The notes under the pieces were generated by a model. The model made no database searches. It was given only the letters and a program-made list of their open reading frames with translations, and had not been told where the DNA came from. DNA of 64,000 nt. It comes from an uncultured Alistipes sp. (GTDB taxonomy: Bacteria; Bacteroidota; Bacteroidia; Bacteroidales; Rikenellaceae). Positions 1 to 8,651 of this stretch are shown here, piece after piece. The stretch covers positions 62,001 to 126,000 of the forward strand of contig CANQGQ010000007.1 in NCBI GenBank assembly GCA_947623305.1, given 5' to 3'. The position numbers were made by a program, and so were the translations under genes. How positions within the stretch are numbered: the first letter of the stretch is position 1; every line of letters begins with the position of its first letter.

Positions 1-159
1 AGGGTTATACCATGCACAATACCCTTTAGCCAAGCGGTTGAAAAACCACTTGGCGTAAAATGCTGGTATGTCAGTTGAACGGCTTGCTGATATGATTATA
101 GGAGCTGTCGCCTCTACGGAATCACCATTTTCAATTGTAATATGAATCTTGTCGTTCAT
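1..159 (-). CDS. DUF1848 family protein, 5' part only (cut by window edge)
   Basis: Reading the minus strand from an ATG at 159, 53 codons stay open to the window edge. The N-terminus contains IIISASRSTDIPAFYAKWFF, which resembles the conserved start of DUF1848 proteins, a bacterial family of unknown function whose members usually carry a cysteine cluster further on (not visible here). The ATG lies only 7 bases after the stop of the 804-residue gene, so it is the fourth gene of the NERD-helicase operon. The family call rests on memory of its N-terminal motif; the operon position is seen directly. Confidence 0.65.
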   Translation of the reverse strand, partial: MNDKIHITIENGDSVEATAPIIISASRSTDIPAFYAKWFFNRLAKGYCAWYNP

Positions 160-166
160 AACTGTA

Positions 167-2581
167 TTAAAGACGTTGTTTAAGAGCAGAGATTGTTTTC
201 TCTATATCGATGGGCCTATAGGCAACGTTTTTCCATTTCATATCTTTTCCATTTCTGCTAACTGGATCACGCTGGCCTGAAACAAGTATAGCACGGAATT
301 CCTCTAAAAGCACATGTTCTGTCTTCCCAGCGGCATACTGAGGGTCAAATACCCAATTCAAATCATTGATTATTTGTTTGTATGCAAAATCCTCAAGCCC
401 AGGATTGATTTCCCTTATAAACGCAGCTATTGCGTCGACATTCTCGATTTTGAATGGCAATTTACCCACCCCTGGCTTCTTGGTTGCTTGCTCTACATTG
501 GTACTTGAGTTTTGACCAGAGAGCAAATTACCAAAGAAATTTCCTATTTTTTTTATAGGCCTCATTATACCAGACTCTTCTGCCTGAATATTGAAGTAAG
601 CAACTAAATTATCTCGTATTTCCTTGGAAATATTCAAGTCGTCAAGCATGCAACGGAATGAGACGGGTTCACCAACCTTATTTTCTAGTTCAAGAGCTAC
701 TAACGCTTTGTCATGATAATCCTTTGCGCTCTTCGTTGTAAAGTCCTTCAATACGCTCTTTACCACATCAGAGAGTTCATGGGTTCGTGATTCGGGCAAG
801 CTTAAGACACGTTTCATCTCCTTGTAGAGATTTGTTCTGGTACTTATTAAATTTTTTAATATGTACAGATATGCCTCGAATTTGCCTTGGGCGGCCTCTA
901 GTTGCAATGCGGATTCTATGCAGTACTCGTTGGCTCTCTTCTGTCCATGGGGCAACGTGTTTATAACAGATTGGACATTCTCACGAAGATCTGTGTTCAC
1001 TACAGGCGCACCAACGCCATTTAATTTGATTTCAACAGGTTGTTGTATAAAAGGCCATTCTCCTTTTGACTCTGTATTATAGAGAAGTGTACAGATTGCT
1101 CTGTAATTCTCACCAAATGATGGAAGATTTGTAATGGATGCGATTATCGGTTTCGGAATTTTTACGTATCCTATTGTAGCCCCCCACAATGCAAGTGAGT
1201 AACTGTAGTCAGAGTATGAATTATCTTCGCAAAACTGCACAATAGCATCAAAGTCTTCTCCCTTAAGAATAAAAGCTGCTAAGGCCTTAAGGATGGGGTT
1301 GTCTTGCTTTTTTACATCAAGTGGAGTAAAGCTCTTGATGTTCTGTCTCAAATCATTCATGAACTGTTGAGCAGGGCTGCCTTGCCATTGCCAATTTAAT
1401 GATTCCCATATGTTTTTTGCGGAGATAGTAATTTGAGTCGCAATATTGAATCTGTCTGTACGCAGGGTATCAGAAGTCGGCGCAGTACCATGCCATAATA
1501 TAGTATCAATAAACTTATTGAATAGCATTGTTTCCTGAGAGTCCTTTGTAAGCATGCATGTTTCGTATGTAGGATCCAAATCAAAAGTGTTTGCCACATT
1601 AAATTCGGAAACTTGTTTTATTTGATCCTCTTTCACAATCTGAGAAGTATAGGACTTTAAACTATCGCGATACGCTTCTATGTTATCATACCCATATTGG
1701 CTTAGTGAGACGTAAGAGCGCAGACCGTTCTTTTTCATAAAATTCGTTTTGAGAACATTCTCCTCATCATATAATTTTAGAAACTTATTGAGTGCATCCG
1801 AAGGAATTGCATGTTCTGTGAGGGTATTATCCCACATTTCCTTACATCTTCTCATGGAAGGGTCAAACTTTCGAAAGTCTGTATCTAACTGTTTTAGTTC
1901 TTGGTAGAAAGAACTATTACCGAAGCCTCCATTATTTTTGAGAGTTGCGACAATATCGTAGATCCTTTTCTGAATTTTGAGTAAGACTGCAGTATCAGAG
2001 GATACAGATTTGGATATGCCGAGATAAAATCCCAAAATGAACCCTTTAACGACATTCAATTTGTTGTTCTGGAGAACTTTTGCATCATAATTCTTGCATG
2101 TATCCTCTACATGAATATTCAATCCTGACAAATAAGCCAAATTGAAATCTCCTTTGCAAAGGTCAAACTTAAAGTGATCTCCAAGTTTGTTTGTCAAACT
2201 ATCAGAACAACTAAGTCTAGAATGATTTAAATCATTGACATTGTAAAATAATATTCTCGTGTTGAAGGGGGAAAGATTCAAAACACTGTCCAGAGAATAC
2301 ACATGAATCCTATCATTTTCGAAAATATGAGTCAACGGTGTTGTCTTTTCGTCTATATCAACTTCAAGAACGATAGGACGACTATCGTGCTCGTTATCCT
2401 TTATCTCGAAATAAGGGATTTTCGAAAACAATATCAAAACATTCTTGAACGGAATGAGATCCAATCCGTAGAATGTATTATATCCATAGTTCCTAGCATT
2501 GTAGAACGATAATGGCGCAATACATTCTGTAGATAGAATGTTGTCTATATTAAGTGAAGATGTTGCTATAAATAATTTCAT
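167..2581 (-). CDS. Unrecognised 804-residue protein of a defence-like operon
   Basis: I do not recognise this family. The protein has no signal peptide and no obvious membrane segment, and it looks cytoplasmic. The N-terminus (about residues 1-75) reads like a compact alpha/beta domain beginning MKLFIATSSLNIDNILSTE, followed by a long, mainly helical body. Near residue 690 there is a short hydrophobic stretch (IGNFFGNLLSG) preceding a Ser/Asn/Thr-rich linker, then a C-terminal domain of about 100 residues. No Walker, nuclease or protease motif was found by eye. The gene is AT-richer than the chromosome. It follows the helicase gene by 12 bases and precedes the DUF1848 gene by 7, so it is almost certainly co-transcribed with them. 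Its size and position suggest a sensor or scaffold, but that is speculation. Confidence 0.75.
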   Translation of the reverse strand: MKLFIATSSLNIDNILSTECIAPLSFYNARNYGYNTFYGLDLIPFKNVLILFSKIPYFEIKDNEHDSRPIVLEVDIDEKTTPLTHIFENDRIHVYSLDSVLNLSPFNTRILFYNVNDLNHSRLSCSDSLTNKLGDHFKFDLCKGDFNLAYLSGLNIHVEDTCKNYDAKVLQNNKLNVVKGFILGFYLGISKSVSSDTAVLLKIQKRIYDIVATLKNNGGFGNSSFYQELKQLDTDFRKFDPSMRRCKEMWDNTLTEHAIPSDALNKFLKLYDEENVLKTNFMKKNGLRSYVSLSQYGYDNIEAYRDSLKSYTSQIVKEDQIKQVSEFNVANTFDLDPTYETCMLTKDSQETMLFNKFIDTILWHGTAPTSDTLRTDRFNIATQITISAKNIWESLNWQWQGSPAQQFMNDLRQNIKSFTPLDVKKQDNPILKALAAFILKGEDFDAIVQFCEDNSYSDYSYSLALWGATIGYVKIPKPIIASITNLPSFGENYRAICTLLYNTESKGEWPFIQQPVEIKLNGVGAPVVNTDLRENVQSVINTLPHGQKRANEYCIESALQLEAAQGKFEAYLYILKNLISTRTNLYKEMKRVLSLPESRTHELSDVVKSVLKDFTTKSAKDYHDKALVALELENKVGEPVSFRCMLDDLNISKEIRDNLVAYFNIQAEESGIMRPIKKIGNFFGNLLSGQNSSTNVEQATKKPGVGKLPFKIENVDAIAAFIREINPGLEDFAYKQIINDLNWVFDPQYAAGKTEHVLLEEFRAILVSGQRDPVSRNGKDMKWKNVAYRPIDIEKTISALKQRL

Positions 2582-2593
2582 TACAGTCAGTGA

Positions 2594-3622
2594 TTAAATA
2601 ATATCAATTTCTTCGTTGTTGTTGTATACAGGATTGTCCTTCTTAGGGAAGAGTGGAGACAAAGATGATGTGTATCCTAAATAAAGACGTTCACTACACC
2701 TTGTCATAGCCACATAAAGTGCTGCACGCTTATCAGTATTCTTCTCACATCCAGGGATAAAGACATCCTTGAATTGGAGTCCTTTTGCACACCACCAAGT
2801 CATAATTTTGGGGTTAGAGGAATGGAAATCCAAGTCCATTTCAGTATCTTGGTTGGCATTATACTTGAATTCGCACGTGATGCCTTTTCTCATCAGATAA
2901 TCCTTGACATACTCTACAGACCATTCGTCCTTGTCATCCGTATTGAATGGCAATAGGATTCCGACATTCGTTAAGGATCTGTTTTTTATAATGTCCGCGA
3001 TTTTATCCAGTTGTCCATCATAACTATTTGCAGAGATAAGGTTGGGTTTCTCACCTTGACGCTTACACTTGAGAACCAAGTCCTCTACATTTCCTACCTT
3101 CTCGCCAAGAGCTGCGACTTCTTGAGTCAGTCTGTAGTTGAAATATAGAGGATCCGGAGCAATGCCCATATCCGAAGCCGTGCGTTCAATAGTTTGGGTT
3201 TGCCCTCTATCGCCAAAGCCCATAATAGATTGAGCAGTATCGCCAAAGAACAAGCAATACTCCCCATACTGTTTCATTTCATTAATTTCTTCCCTTGTAA
3301 AATCCTGGCATTCATCAACTATGAGGTATTTTACTCTTCTTTGATTATGGCGCCATTGATGGTAATGACATACATTTCTAAGTCCCAGCTTTTTCAAACC
3401 ATCCTCAAAATACTTTCTCAAAGACTTAGTATATACGATAATTGTGTAACTTTCACCGAGAGCTGCAATTTGTTTAGCCTTATGAAGGGCAATAAGCGAT
3501 TTGCCGCTTCCTGCACTGCCGGAGACAACCATAGACTTGTTATTCTTTCTGTCTATCAGCTGCCTCTGGAAATCATCTAGACTTGAATAGTCAATGAAGA
3601 ATTCAGAATCGAAGTCTGCCAT
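2594..3622 (-). CDS. Compact superfamily 1 (UvrD/Rep-like) helicase
   Basis: This is a 342-residue SF1 DNA/RNA helicase-like ATPase, about half the length of UvrD. Visible motifs in order are a Q-motif-like FQRQLID (18-24), Walker A GSAGSGKS (35-42), Walker B DECQD (103-107), motif III GDTAQS (127-132), motif IV NYRLT, motif V-like WCAKGLQF and motif VI YVAMTRCSERL. All ATPase motifs look intact, but the large 1B/2B insertions of UvrD or PcrA are absent. Compact helicases of this kind are often paired with NERD-domain proteins. Here the NERD gene is directly upstream with an 11-base gap. The likely role is ATP-driven remodelling of DNA or RNA coupled to the NERD nuclease, which is inferred from the context. 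Confidence 0.88.
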   Translation of the reverse strand: MADFDSEFFIDYSSLDDFQRQLIDRKNNKSMVVSGSAGSGKSLIALHKAKQIAALGESYTIIVYTKSLRKYFEDGLKKLGLRNVCHYHQWRHNQRRVKYLIVDECQDFTREEINEMKQYGEYCLFFGDTAQSIMGFGDRGQTQTIERTASDMGIAPDPLYFNYRLTQEVAALGEKVGNVEDLVLKCKRQGEKPNLISANSYDGQLDKIADIIKNRSLTNVGILLPFNTDDKDEWSVEYVKDYLMRKGITCEFKYNANQDTEMDLDFHSSNPKIMTWWCAKGLQFKDVFIPGCEKNTDKRAALYVAMTRCSERLYLGYTSSLSPLFPKKDNPVYNNNEEIDII

Positions 3623-3633
3623 AATTTTTTAAT

Positions 3634-5694
3634 TTATTTGATAGTACATGAGTTATATTCGGTTTCCCCATTGGATGACACAACGACATTCTCGGCAAAC
3701 GGTTTCTTCCCAATTATCCGGTAGATAATTTTGCTTATATCGTTGTTCTTTGCAGAATGAGTTACTCTTATCTCCTTCTTGAAAAAGCATCCGTTTATAC
3801 ATTTGGACTCTTTGTCCTTGCATGCAGTCGGGTATATTGTTGCGAAATCATCGTTTTCAGCTACGAATTCATTCAATTCTGCATTAAGCATGTACGGAAT
3901 GAATTTTTTCGTTGCTGGACTTTTTATGGTTACATCTTCTATCAGCATAATGCCTTTGTCTGTTAATTTAGAAGACAGCATGCTTGCCGTTTGTTTGTAG
4001 GCCTTATTTTCAATGCGCTTTTTTGCTAGCATCTCGCAGATTGCCTTGCATGATAGAATCAAATCATATTTGTCTGATAAAACATCTGATACGAGATTTA
4101 AATCGTTCTCGCTTTCAATGAAGACTGGGCCTATTCGGTAATCAATCTTGAGTCTGCTGTGTTTCTTGAACTCAGCCATAATCTTCTCAAAGAACCTTAA
4201 GGCCATTTGGTTTCCGTCTATTGCTAACAGTTTGACGGATTCTAATGATGATTCGTACTTCTCGAGAAAAGATAGAAGTCCAAAGAGATCGCCACCAGTG
4301 CCACAGCCTAAATCAAGGATACTGACAGAAGTCCGTTCCCCGACTAAAGAAAGATAATTGCTGTTTTGGCTGAATTCTTCAAAGATTGATTTTACTTCGA
4401 CAAAACTTCTCGGGAAGTATGTGCCGAGGTATACTTTAATCTCGCCTGTGTTCAAATTCAGATTGTACTCAAACCTGGAATGGTTGGGAGAGTATTTCGC
4501 ACCAAGGTCAAAAAACAAATATCTGTCCAACCAATTGGGAAGATCTACATCTGCAAGTGTGCCATCAGAATGAATGCTGGCGGATTCTTCTATGTCGGGA
4601 TTATTCCCCTCTTCTATTTGAGATACAATACGTTCTCCAGTCTGCCAGTACAAAATATCATCCGACATCCTTGCCATGTCTTTTTGCAAGAACCTGTACA
4701 GACGTTTTTCTTGGTCAGGTGCAATCCGTCCTTTTAAGAGCACGACAAACTCATGATCTATGTGCTTCATAAAGGAAGGATACGCTCTCCCAAAATCAAT
4801 TGGAGTAAGGGCAAAAACCTCTATGTCGTTCACCCCCAAAACAACATTGATAATTTGATGTGCATACTCCTTCAAGGGAATCAAATCTGCACTTGAGTGT
4901 AACACATTTACCTCATCCGCTACACTTTGACTCTCTATTTCTTTTGAATCTATGACATCTTTGGTTTGTGGCAATTCGGACAAACTTTCTTCTTGGTACA
5001 ATGTATCAGGTACTTCGCTGAACGCATCTTTAGATAGCTTTTGGGCATCCTTTTTTATGCCCTCAAAGATCTCTTTCTTGTTCTCCTTGGGTGCCTGTGA
5101 TTCATAAGAGGCATTGCTGAATTCCGTCAGATAGAAGGGATTTAGGTTGAGAGTTTCCGCAAGTTTAACGATTCCGAGTGGGTCAAGGTCGGTGTGAGGA
5201 CAAGTGATGTCATCCAACTTTTCAATGAAATGTTCGCTATCAGTAATGTGAAGCCAAGACCTGTTGGTGGCACTTAAATTGTTTTCCAATTCAATGGGTT
5301 GATGAAATATAATAAGATGAGGGACATCCTTGATTTGATTCTTTTCAATCCCCAAGACTTTAAGTTCTTTCTTAACTGTCGAATGGTTTATTCGTGCTTG
5401 TTGGAGGGCTGTTTTTCTTGAGCCTCCCTTGATGGTTTTTCCATCGCAAGTCCATTCTCCGTTTTCATTGGCAACAACTTTGCCACCATAATTCTTAAAT
5501 TCGATTGAGATGATAGCATCCTTCTTGATAAACAACGCATCTAATTCACATCCAATATTATAGTTGCCTGCGAACACACAGAATTCATTCGAATCCTCAT
5601 AGTGAGCTTTGAGTTGCTCACAGAGAAACCGAAACTGCTCACGTTCTGCTGTTGTGTCAAAGTTTCCGACTCTGAATGTTAAAAGTCCTCCCAT
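3634..5694 (-). CDS. NERD nuclease-like domain fused to a SAM methyltransferase-like domain
   Basis: This 686-residue protein has two recognisable parts. The N-terminal 120 residues match the NERD (nuclease-related) domain of the restriction-endonuclease-like fold: E50 and D52 in CELDALFI, E65 and K67 in SIEFKNYGG, and a downstream QARIN helix give the expected E/D-x(n)-E-x-K arrangement. Around residues 455-520 a class I methyltransferase motif I (ILDLGCGTGGD) and an acidic motif II-like LLAIDGN appear, with DLILSCKAICEM at the expected place of motif IV. The middle part (about 210-440) is unassigned. The gene is first in the operon, 11 bases before the helicase gene, behind its own TANNTTTG promoter. 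NERD plus methyltransferase in one chain is unusual. Anti-phage defence is inferred, not shown. Confidence 0.82.
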   Translation of the reverse strand: MGGLLTFRVGNFDTTAEREQFRFLCEQLKAHYEDSNEFCVFAGNYNIGCELDALFIKKDAIISIEFKNYGGKVVANENGEWTCDGKTIKGGSRKTALQQARINHSTVKKELKVLGIEKNQIKDVPHLIIFHQPIELENNLSATNRSWLHITDSEHFIEKLDDITCPHTDLDPLGIVKLAETLNLNPFYLTEFSNASYESQAPKENKKEIFEGIKKDAQKLSKDAFSEVPDTLYQEESLSELPQTKDVIDSKEIESQSVADEVNVLHSSADLIPLKEYAHQIINVVLGVNDIEVFALTPIDFGRAYPSFMKHIDHEFVVLLKGRIAPDQEKRLYRFLQKDMARMSDDILYWQTGERIVSQIEEGNNPDIEESASIHSDGTLADVDLPNWLDRYLFFDLGAKYSPNHSRFEYNLNLNTGEIKVYLGTYFPRSFVEVKSIFEEFSQNSNYLSLVGERTSVSILDLGCGTGGDLFGLLSFLEKYESSLESVKLLAIDGNQMALRFFEKIMAEFKKHSRLKIDYRIGPVFIESENDLNLVSDVLSDKYDLILSCKAICEMLAKKRIENKAYKQTASMLSSKLTDKGIMLIEDVTIKSPATKKFIPYMLNAELNEFVAENDDFATIYPTACKDKESKCINGCFFKKEIRVTHSAKNNDISKIIYRIIGKKPFAENVVVSSNGETEYNSCTIK

Positions 5695-5781
5695 TACAAA
5701 ATATCAATACTATTTTTGTAAACTAAATGATCTTTGTTCCTGCGTTGACTTTTCCGTTTAAGAATTGTCAGTTTTCGACTA

Positions 5782-5789
5782 CAAAGGTA
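5782..5789 (-). promoter_or_regulatory. Bacteroidetes -7 box of the defence-like operon
   Basis: On the minus strand the sequence is TACCTTTG, a full match to the Bacteroidetes -7 element TANNTTTG. It lies about 90 bases upstream of the NERD gene start, in an AT-rich 160-base gap. No good TTTG -33 box is seen at the usual 19-21 base distance. The box suggests the operon is transcribed independently of the upstream mobilization gene. Confidence 0.5.
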
Positions 5790-5856
5790 CAAAAAATATA
5801 GCAAACACTTGTATGTATAGATATGAATTTGCAATAAATATATTACTATCAATCAA

Positions 5857-7245
5857 CTATCTTCGTTTTACCGAAGTATGCTTCTTTGCTACGTTATCAT
5901 TCCACGGAAGGTCAGACGATGAGCCACCAGATCCAGTACCAACATGAACCTCCGCCGGTCCTCCGGCAGCAAGGGTAAAAGCTGCATCCAATAGCTCTGC
6001 CTGCTTTCCATTTACCTGCTCCTGCGGATCGAATACAGCATTGACAAACTCCTCGTCCGTGATCTGGCCGTTGAAATGTTTTTGGGCCACATCATAGTCT
6101 ATCTGGAATTTGATGTTCTCAAAAAGCTCATCACCGACCCGTGTCCAGATGTGGAGCGACGGATTCCGATAGTTTGAGACATTGATACGTGCAAGCTCGG
6201 CACCGGACGAGAGGCTGTAACGCTGGGGATTAGCCTTGCGGTCGAGCAAACTTATCTGTTTCCTCTGCCTGTCTATGATTGCATCCTTCTCCTTGAACTG
6301 CCGTTCTGCCGCTTCCGCCTGATGAATGGCCTTGTCTATTTCTTTTTGATAGCCGTTTCGCAGTTTTCCGATTTCTGATTTATGTTGTTCCTGCAACCGT
6401 ACCTTTTCTGCCTGAAGTTCATCAATCTGTTTATTGAGTTCGGCAATCAGCCTGTCCTTGTCTGCCAGTTCCTTCTTTGTCTTGGCAAGGTCTCCCTTGC
6501 CGAACCACGCGAGGATGGTGTTCCTTCCTTCTTGCGCCTTCTCTACATCGGCCTGTAACTTGGCTATATCCTCTTCATACTGGATTACCTGCTGCCTGTA
6601 ATATTCCGAGTTTGTCTGATGCTTGGCGGTAGAGCCGACAATTCCACGCTGCAACCCGAACGGTTTCATGGCCTTGGCATAGCTGTTCTGGTATTCATGC
6701 AATTTGGTACGACGCATCACATCGTCCGCCGACAGACGTGGTCCGGACTTCGTTTCATATTTCTTTTCGCCCTCCCGCTTCCTGCGGATACGCTCACCGG
6801 TTACTATGGGCACGACTGTGGCGTGCAGGTGCGGGGTCTTCTCGTCCATGTGCAGCACGCACGATACAAGGTTTTCGTTTCCGAAAGTTTCCCTTAGCCA
6901 TTTAAGATTGGCATCGATCCAACTGTCCAGTTTGCCATCATTGGCAATTTTCATCATCTGCTCATGCGTTCCAGTCAGCATTACGCGTATTGCCTTTGTC
7001 TGGTTCTTGCTGACTTTGCGGCGCAGACCTGCGGTCTCGATGCGGTGCTGTATCGCCTCGGTGCGATTGGACACGCCATCGGGGAATCTGACCAACTCAC
7101 GGTTGAAATGTGTCCGGTCCGCATCGGCATTAACCGGCACATAAATCTTTCCCTTGGCATCCTTTCTTTCTATATGGCATGACATTCCACTGTCATTGCC
7201 GCTGCCACGCTGCAGGTGGCAGACTGCGTATTGTGTATTACTCAT
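5857..7245 (-). CDS. MobV/Pre family relaxase (plasmid recombination enzyme)
   Basis: This 462-residue mobilization relaxase would nick the element's oriT and lead its single strand into a recipient through a conjugation pore supplied by another element. The N-terminus (MSNTQYAVCHLQRGSG) and the motif VLHMDEKTPHLHATVVP (about residues 128-144), with its HxDExTPHxH metal-binding signature, are typical of the Pre/Mob (MobV) family. Residues 215-330 form a long coiled coil (KAQEGRN...QLDEL-type heptads). The C-terminus is Gly/Ser-rich. The gene stands between the primase-like gene and the cargo operon, as in Bacteroides mobilizable elements. The putative oriT lies just upstream. Confidence 0.9.
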   Translation of the reverse strand: MSNTQYAVCHLQRGSGNDSGMSCHIERKDAKGKIYVPVNADADRTHFNRELVRFPDGVSNRTEAIQHRIETAGLRRKVSKNQTKAIRVMLTGTHEQMMKIANDGKLDSWIDANLKWLRETFGNENLVSCVLHMDEKTPHLHATVVPIVTGERIRRKREGEKKYETKSGPRLSADDVMRRTKLHEYQNSYAKAMKPFGLQRGIVGSTAKHQTNSEYYRQQVIQYEEDIAKLQADVEKAQEGRNTILAWFGKGDLAKTKKELADKDRLIAELNKQIDELQAEKVRLQEQHKSEIGKLRNGYQKEIDKAIHQAEAAERQFKEKDAIIDRQRKQISLLDRKANPQRYSLSSGAELARINVSNYRNPSLHIWTRVGDELFENIKFQIDYDVAQKHFNGQITDEEFVNAVFDPQEQVNGKQAELLDAAFTLAAGGPAEVHVGTGSGGSSSDLPWNDNVAKKHTSVKRR

Positions 7246-7273
7246 ATCTATTCGTTATTTTATTGTTATTCTT

Positions 7274-7405
7274 GTTGTAAAATCCCGTCAGACAGCCGGA
7301 GGCATACCGGGGACCTGAGGAGTTCCCCGGCTTATGGGCTTTTTTACTGCCGGACGCGAAGCGGAGACGGTGAAAATGCCCTAATAAGCTACGGGATTTT
7401 ACAAC
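7274..7405. other. Candidate oriT: 15-bp perfect inverted repeat upstream of the MobV gene
   Basis: GTTGTAAAATCCCGT (7274-7288) and its exact reverse complement ACGGGATTTTACAAC (7391-7405) bracket a segment of about 100 bases. That segment holds a second hairpin with arms CCGGGGA and TCCCCGG near 7308-7331. The block starts about 30 bases upstream of the MobV start, which is where the oriT of MobV-type elements usually lies. No nick site was identified, so the oriT function is inferred. Confidence 0.45.
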
Positions 7406-7445
7406 CCCATTTTCACGGGACAGCGAGCTGTCCATTGATTCTCCT

Positions 7446-8543
7446 TCATTCCGTTTTTTCTGCATCCACCAGTTCGAGTCCGAAGGTGTCGATGAAGGTC
7501 TGCAACGCAGGATTGCGTTGTATCATCCTCGCGAGAATCATCTGTGGCGTGTCCTCCATCAGCAGGAAGTCGGCGATGTCCAGTCCCAAACTACGCTGTT
7601 CATCGGTCGCCATCTTTTCCAGCAGGTCGGAACAAGTGACACGCCTACAGACGGTTTCCAGCATCGGCAGCCGTTGCCGCCATCCGTCGGTTGCCTTAAG
7701 ATCGGGGAAAAGAATCACTTCGCGTTCTTTCAACACCTGCATGGCCTCACTGTTGAAACAGCCGTGCATTCCCCCGGTGGCAAGCCATACAAAATCAGGG
7801 ATGAACAGGGCGGCAACCAGTGCCGTCTTCTCGCTTTCGACAATGGCTACAGGCTTGGCTGACATGGCAGCGGAAGTGTCCGAAAGCAGATGCTCACCGA
7901 ACAGGCACTGCTTCATGTGGAAGTCCGGCACTTTTCTTACAGAATGGACCCAGTTGACTTGATTGAAAGGCTCTTTAATCCGGTGTCCGGTTACGGCATC
8001 GTAGCCCATAATCTTGCCTGCACGCACGTTACCCTTTACATCTATCTGCCAGAACACGGTCGAACCGTTCCACATCCTTGACGTGCCGACTTTGTAAACA
8101 TGGAACAACCTGCCGGCTTCCTCCTTTCCCACCACTTTGGTGAAGTAACGGTACAAAGGGTTGATGTCGTACCCGCGCATGGATTGCTCAACCCAATCAT
8201 AGGGAAGACAAGAAATCTCCGGTTCTTGTTCTGTTGGCGGTTGTTTGGCTGCATACTTTACTGCCGTAAATACATTGCCGTTCATTTTATGGCCAGCCGA
8301 TGTTTTCCTTGCTGACGGATTGTCCCGGAAGTATTCTTTCGGGGAATAATGATAGCCACAACTGTTGACGTGGTCGCATTTGCCCACGTACCCCGGGAAA
8401 GAAATCTCTCCCGCCTCGTCGATATAACGGGTAAAGCAGGACTTCCTTCCGCACCCCGGACAGACGGTCTTGCTGCCCGGTTTGTATTTTTGAAGATGGA
8501 ATCTATATTCGTTCATAATGTTGTCAATTACGTGTTTCTGCAA
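7446..8543 (-). CDS. Toprim/DnaG-like primase protein (DUF6371-like)
   Basis: This is a 365-residue protein. The N-terminal 60 residues hold a zinc-ribbon-like segment (CPGCGRKSC, then CDHVNSCGYHY), as in mobile-element primases. The C-terminal half contains a Toprim-like core: VAIVESEKTALVAAL (an acidic motif of the ExxK type), then the HGCFNSEAMQVLKEREVILFPDLKATDG region with the DxD-like acidic patch. Bacteroidetes integrative elements commonly carry such a gene next to a DUF3987 ATPase; together they probably prime replication of the excised or transferred strand. It precedes the mobilization gene and follows the DUF3987 gene by about 110 bases. The DUF number is from memory; the Toprim character is moderately sure. 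Confidence 0.75.
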   Translation of the reverse strand: MQKHVIDNIMNEYRFHLQKYKPGSKTVCPGCGRKSCFTRYIDEAGEISFPGYVGKCDHVNSCGYHYSPKEYFRDNPSARKTSAGHKMNGNVFTAVKYAAKQPPTEQEPEISCLPYDWVEQSMRGYDINPLYRYFTKVVGKEEAGRLFHVYKVGTSRMWNGSTVFWQIDVKGNVRAGKIMGYDAVTGHRIKEPFNQVNWVHSVRKVPDFHMKQCLFGEHLLSDTSAAMSAKPVAIVESEKTALVAALFIPDFVWLATGGMHGCFNSEAMQVLKEREVILFPDLKATDGWRQRLPMLETVCRRVTCSDLLEKMATDEQRSLGLDIADFLLMEDTPQMILARMIQRNPALQTFIDTFGLELVDAEKTE

Positions 8544-8651
8544 ATAAATACCACCATTTGCAGTTTGCAGTTCTTGCAGTCCTGCAGGAATTTCCCCTTA
8601 TTCAGTCCTCGAAACTGCAAAACTGCAAAGACTGCAGGCTGCAACAAGGGA

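Noticed and set aside
7238..7465. 75-codon frame opposite the oriT-like region
   Set aside because: It overlaps the inverted repeats, and its composition (many Ser, Arg, Lys and Asn runs) is not protein-like. No family is seen.
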